Shown one piece after another: positions 48,586 through 50,821 of a stretch of 50,821 bases of DNA. Within the stretch, counting starts at the first letter, position 1, and each line of letters opens with the position of its first letter. A program made the translations under genes and the position numbers. This stretch comes from Micromonospora sp. MH99 (GTDB taxonomy: Bacteria > Actinomycetota > Actinomycetes > Mycobacteriales > Micromonosporaceae): NCBI RefSeq assembly GCF_021442385.1, contig NZ_MUZA01000049.1, forward strand, positions 1-50,821. The letters run 5' to 3'. The notes below the pieces were generated by a model that saw only the letters and a list, made by a program, of their open reading frames with translations, was not told the DNA's origin and ran no database searches.

Positions 48586-49162
48586 TCAGAGTTGCCCTGA
48601 GTAGCATCGGCGGTGGGGCAACGGGTCGTGTCGCCCTCGGACACAAACCATTGCCCCACGGTGCGCGCTGAGGTCGATTCCAGCGCGCACCGTTTGCGTT
48701 TCAGGCTGGTAGTTCAGCCGGAGATCGAGTTGCTGGTAGACCTCGGCTTTGTCGGCGGGGTGCGCGTCGCGCAGCACGGTGGCGATGTCCCCTAGGGCGT
48801 GAACCAGCGCGGTGATCTCTGCCTGGGTCATCCGGCGTGGTGCGGCCGACTCCGGTGGGTGCAGATCGGTTTCGGCCCGTGCCCGTTCAGCCTGCGTCTG
48901 AGCGATCCAGCTGGCGACGACCGAGGGATCCGCTCCGGCGTCGAGGGCTGCCCGGTTGCGCTCAAGTTTCGCGTCGCACTCGGCGATGGTTGCGCGAGCG
49001 GCGGCAATGGCGGGGGAGGGCTGGTTCCCCGACTGGGCGTTGACCATCGCGGTGATCGTCTTCTCAAGGCGGTCGGGATCAAACGCGGTAGCGAGCCGGG
49101 CGTCCAGGGGGTTGGTGAGGGCGTCCTCACGGAGGTTGACGTTGCGGGGATGCTCAACTTCG
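48586..49162 (-). pseudogene. Serine recombinase C-terminal remnant 2
   Basis: From right to left the minus strand reads VEHPRNVNLREDALTNPLDA, DPDRLEKTITAMVNAQSGN, then AALDAGADPSVVASWIAQTQAER, ADKAEVYQQLDLRLNYQPET, VCVRG. This is about 170 residues of the C-terminal part of a large serine recombinase, in one open frame; it lacks the catalytic N-terminus. At VCVRG it passes through the att repeat and continues into unrelated sequence (stop at 48586), unlike remnant 1. The left part aligns with remnant 1; the right end stops where the IS3 remnant begins (about 49162). Confidence 0.85.
48634..48702. repeat. Right attachment-site repeat (att-like)
   Basis: CCCTCGGACACAAAC (48634-48648) repeats the tRNA-Leu 3' end at 24666-24680; after one mismatch another 23 bases are identical. 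The preceding base differs, so only the tRNA's last 10 bases are copied. The distance between repeats is 23,968 bp, the size of the island. Confidence 0.75.
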
Positions 49163-49684
49163 TTGGGTCGCCGACTTGACCTACGTGTGCACCAGTGTGG
49201 GCTGGGTGTACGCCGCGTTCGTCCTCGACGTGTTCTCCCGCATGATCGTCGGCTGGCAGGTCTCCACGTCGCACTAACCGGATCTGGCTTTCGACGCGTT
49301 GAAGATGGCTATCTGGCGGGCCGCGAGAGTCAGGGAGCTGTCCTGCGTAGACTCGTCCACCACTCGGACCGAGGAGTCCAGTATCGAGCGATCCGCTACA
49401 CCCAACGGCTCGCCGAGGCCGGCGCCGTCCGCCTCGGTCGGGTCCAAGGGCGACTCCTATGACAACGCGGTGGCCGAGGCGTTCAACTCGCTCTACAAGA
49501 CCGAACTCGTCCGCACCCAAGGTCCCTGGCGCGGCCTCGACGACCTGGAGATGGCCACCGTCGAGTACATCGACTGGTACAACGACCGCGGCTACACGGC
49601 GAACTCGCACACATCCCACCCGCCGAACACGAGGCCCTACACGCGATGACCCAACCGGTCACCGCACCCCTGAAAACCAGCTAA
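49163..49684 (+). mobile_element. IS3-family transposase remnant (rve domain, frameshifted)
   Basis: Reads RWVADLTYV, VYAAFVLDVFSRMIVGWQVSTS, a stop, then in shifted frames LVHHSDRGVQYRAIRYTQRL, DSYDNAVAEAFNSLYKTELV, LEMATVEYIDWYND, and PAEHEALHAMTQPVTAPLKTS, end. These are the catalytic-core pieces of the IS3 OrfB integrase in their usual order, with at least two frameshifts and the N-terminal part missing. The sequence just after its stop (CAAACCCGGGGCTTGACA) resembles an IS3-type end. Confidence 0.85.
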
Positions 49685-49851
49685 CCAACTCTCCAGCAAA
49701 CCCGGGGCTTGACAGGTCAGATAGGTCGCCCGGTCTCGGCTGCGTTCCCTTAACTGTAGCGGGAGCGTCTGGCAACCAATGATCCGTTGCCTTGTGGCGG
49801 CGCAGCAGCGGATAGCAGGCGGCGATTTGCCGGCGGTAATCAGTTAGCCAC

Positions 49852-49881
49852 AACGGGCCGCCGGACTGCCGGCGGCCCGTT
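49852..49881 (-). terminator. Hairpin terminator of the small secreted protein gene
   Basis: AACGGGCCGCCGG (49852-49864) pairs perfectly over 13 bp with CCGGCGGCCCGTT (49869-49881), 25 bases past the stop of the minus-strand gene. The stretch 49685-49851 holds a minus-strand coding-like frame (WLTDYRRQIAACYPLLRRHK) that I do not recognise. Confidence 0.75.
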
Positions 49882-49905
49882 CCGCTTCAGGACCGGTGCG
49901 CGGGG

Positions 49906-50394
49906 TCAGCCCTCCCAGGTGACGGGGGCGGTGTAGCAGCGCTGCCAGCCGGACGAGGTCGATCCGTTGTAGTACAGGTCTACGCAGACCCGCCCCTGGG
50001 CGCCGTCGGCGCTGGTGTATCCCGCCCAGTTGTCCCACCACAACCCGATTCCTGTCCCGGCCTTGGTCAGAGCGCCTTCGCAGGTGAAGGTGTTGCGAGG
50101 GCCCTCCCACGTCGAGGTCGAGTTCCAGTACTGCAGGATCAGCCAGCCTGTGATCTTGCAGCCGGTGGCGGACGTCGCGTTGGCGCCGAACATGACGTTC
50201 GTGCTGAGGGAGGCGTGGTCGTCGTAGAGAGAGACTCTCGTGGCGAGGCTGATCATGGTCGGCCCGTTTATTGTGCCGCCCGCCAGGTACTGGTCCTCGC
50301 GAGACTGGGCGAGCGCCGGGGCGTTCTGGGTCAGGATCACTGACCCAGCGACGAGGACGGCAACGGCGGTCCTGGCAAACCACGTTTTAAGCAT
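49906..50394 (-). CDS. Small secreted protein, unknown function
   Basis: A 162-residue protein with a signal peptide (TWFARTAVAVLVAGSVILTQNAPALAQ). The mature ~130 residues are rich in Trp, Tyr, Thr and Gly (TGWLILQYWNSTSTWEGPRN; GLWWDNWAGYTSADGAQGRVCVDLYY) with four Cys (GCKITG, FTCEG, RVCVD, QRCYT) that could form two disulfides. The pattern is that of a small extracellular beta-rich protein. ATG at 50394 has GGAGAGG 7 bases upstream. I do not recognise the family. Confidence 0.8.
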   Translation of the reverse strand: MLKTWFARTAVAVLVAGSVILTQNAPALAQSREDQYLAGGTINGPTMISLATRVSLYDDHASLSTNVMFGANATSATGCKITGWLILQYWNSTSTWEGPRNTFTCEGALTKAGTGIGLWWDNWAGYTSADGAQGRVCVDLYYNGSTSSGWQRCYTAPVTWEG

Positions 50395-50821
50395 ACGAAG
50401 GCCTCTCCGGGTGACGGATCGGGCGGATGACACTGATCAACCTAGCCGCTCGGGCTCCCGGCGATCCGTCCACGAGGGAGCACAGCGAGTGAACTTCAGG
50501 TAGCCGGTGAGTACCAGGAGTGGCGTGGAGCTGATGGCTCGCCCGCCGGGTAGCCATCGGCGCACCGGCCGACGAGCGATCAGCAAGAGCCGCTTCCACC
50601 ACGCGTGGGTGTGCACCCGGCGGACCTCGGTCAGCGGATCCACGCTGGAGGTGAAGCGTCGCGGTGAGCTTGCTGGGAGTCCCCGCGGCTCCGTCGTTTG
50701 AGACGCCGATTCCACGGGCAACGCCGTGACTAGGCCCTTCAGGCTGGTGACCTCTTCGGCGACAGCGAAGTGCACATCGTGTGCTGATCTACGCGGGGCT
50801 CGGCTCGACAGGGCTGGCCCC
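50395..50821. other. No recognised feature at the window end
   Basis: The last 427 bases carry only low-quality frames (a 112-residue minus-strand one has no recognisable motif). Nothing can be supported here beyond the promoter of the preceding gene, which must lie near 50395-50460. Confidence 0.5.

Noticed and set aside
50437..50775. 112-residue minus-strand frame at the window end
   Set aside because: No motif, no clear ribosome site and uneven composition; not supported as a gene.

Overview
The window is high-GC actinobacterial chromosomal DNA. GC-rich codons, many GTG starts with 4-base stop/start overlaps, F420- and mycothiol-linked families and conservon-type genes suggest Micromonosporaceae (Micromonospora-like). 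This is an inference from family content; no database search was possible.

Left part (1-24.6 kb), ordinary chromosome. It opens with the tail of a CvnA-like sensor kinase and a roadblock/LC7 protein. A divergent cellulose pair follows: a GH1 beta-glucosidase (minus) and a secreted CBM2-Ig-Calx-beta-GH48 cellulase (plus), separated by 843 bp that carry three CebR-like palindromes. Next come housekeeping-type genes: DUF3159, PAP2 phosphatase, a mycothiol-dependent isomerase-family protein, DUF1028, LtrA, an LLM/F420 oxidoreductase with an SDR, a methyltransferase and a small membrane protein. A minus-strand cluster spans 14.2-24.4 kb: TPR/Pro-rich/FN3-like membrane protein, FN3-repeat surface protein, MoxR ATPase, DUF58 protein, and a transglutaminase-like membrane protein whose three expected catalytic residues all appear substituted. 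I read it as one envelope or secretion-related module.

A tRNA-Leu(GAG) at 24.6 kb is the integration site of a mobile island. Its last bases plus the 3' end of a serine-recombinase gene (C-terminus ...VCVRGGT, stop codon inside the tRNA) recur 23,968 bp downstream at 48.63 kb, next to a second recombinase remnant. The 24.67-48.63 kb segment is therefore best read as an old, partly decayed island. Its intact cargo is an HAF-repeat secreted protein; a LuxR-type two-component system divergent from an FtsX/MacB-like ABC transporter; an FkbM methyltransferase; a copper operon (PCuAC lipoprotein, Dyp-type peroxidase, CopC, CopD-CtaG fusion); a CMD-family protein; an F420/deazaflavin oxidoreductase; a large membrane protein with a hydrolase-like C-terminus; MocR-cupin-epimerase; and an ECF41/SigJ sigma factor divergent from an NAD(P)-binding protein and a 4-TM protein. 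Decayed pieces lie between them: transposase and resolvase scraps, fused pseudogenes at 38.6-39.2 kb, a truncated second ECF factor and a broken LtrA.

Right of the island are recombinase remnant 2, truncated at its N-terminus by an IS3-family transposase remnant, then a small secreted protein (minus), and then about 430 bp in which I recognise nothing.
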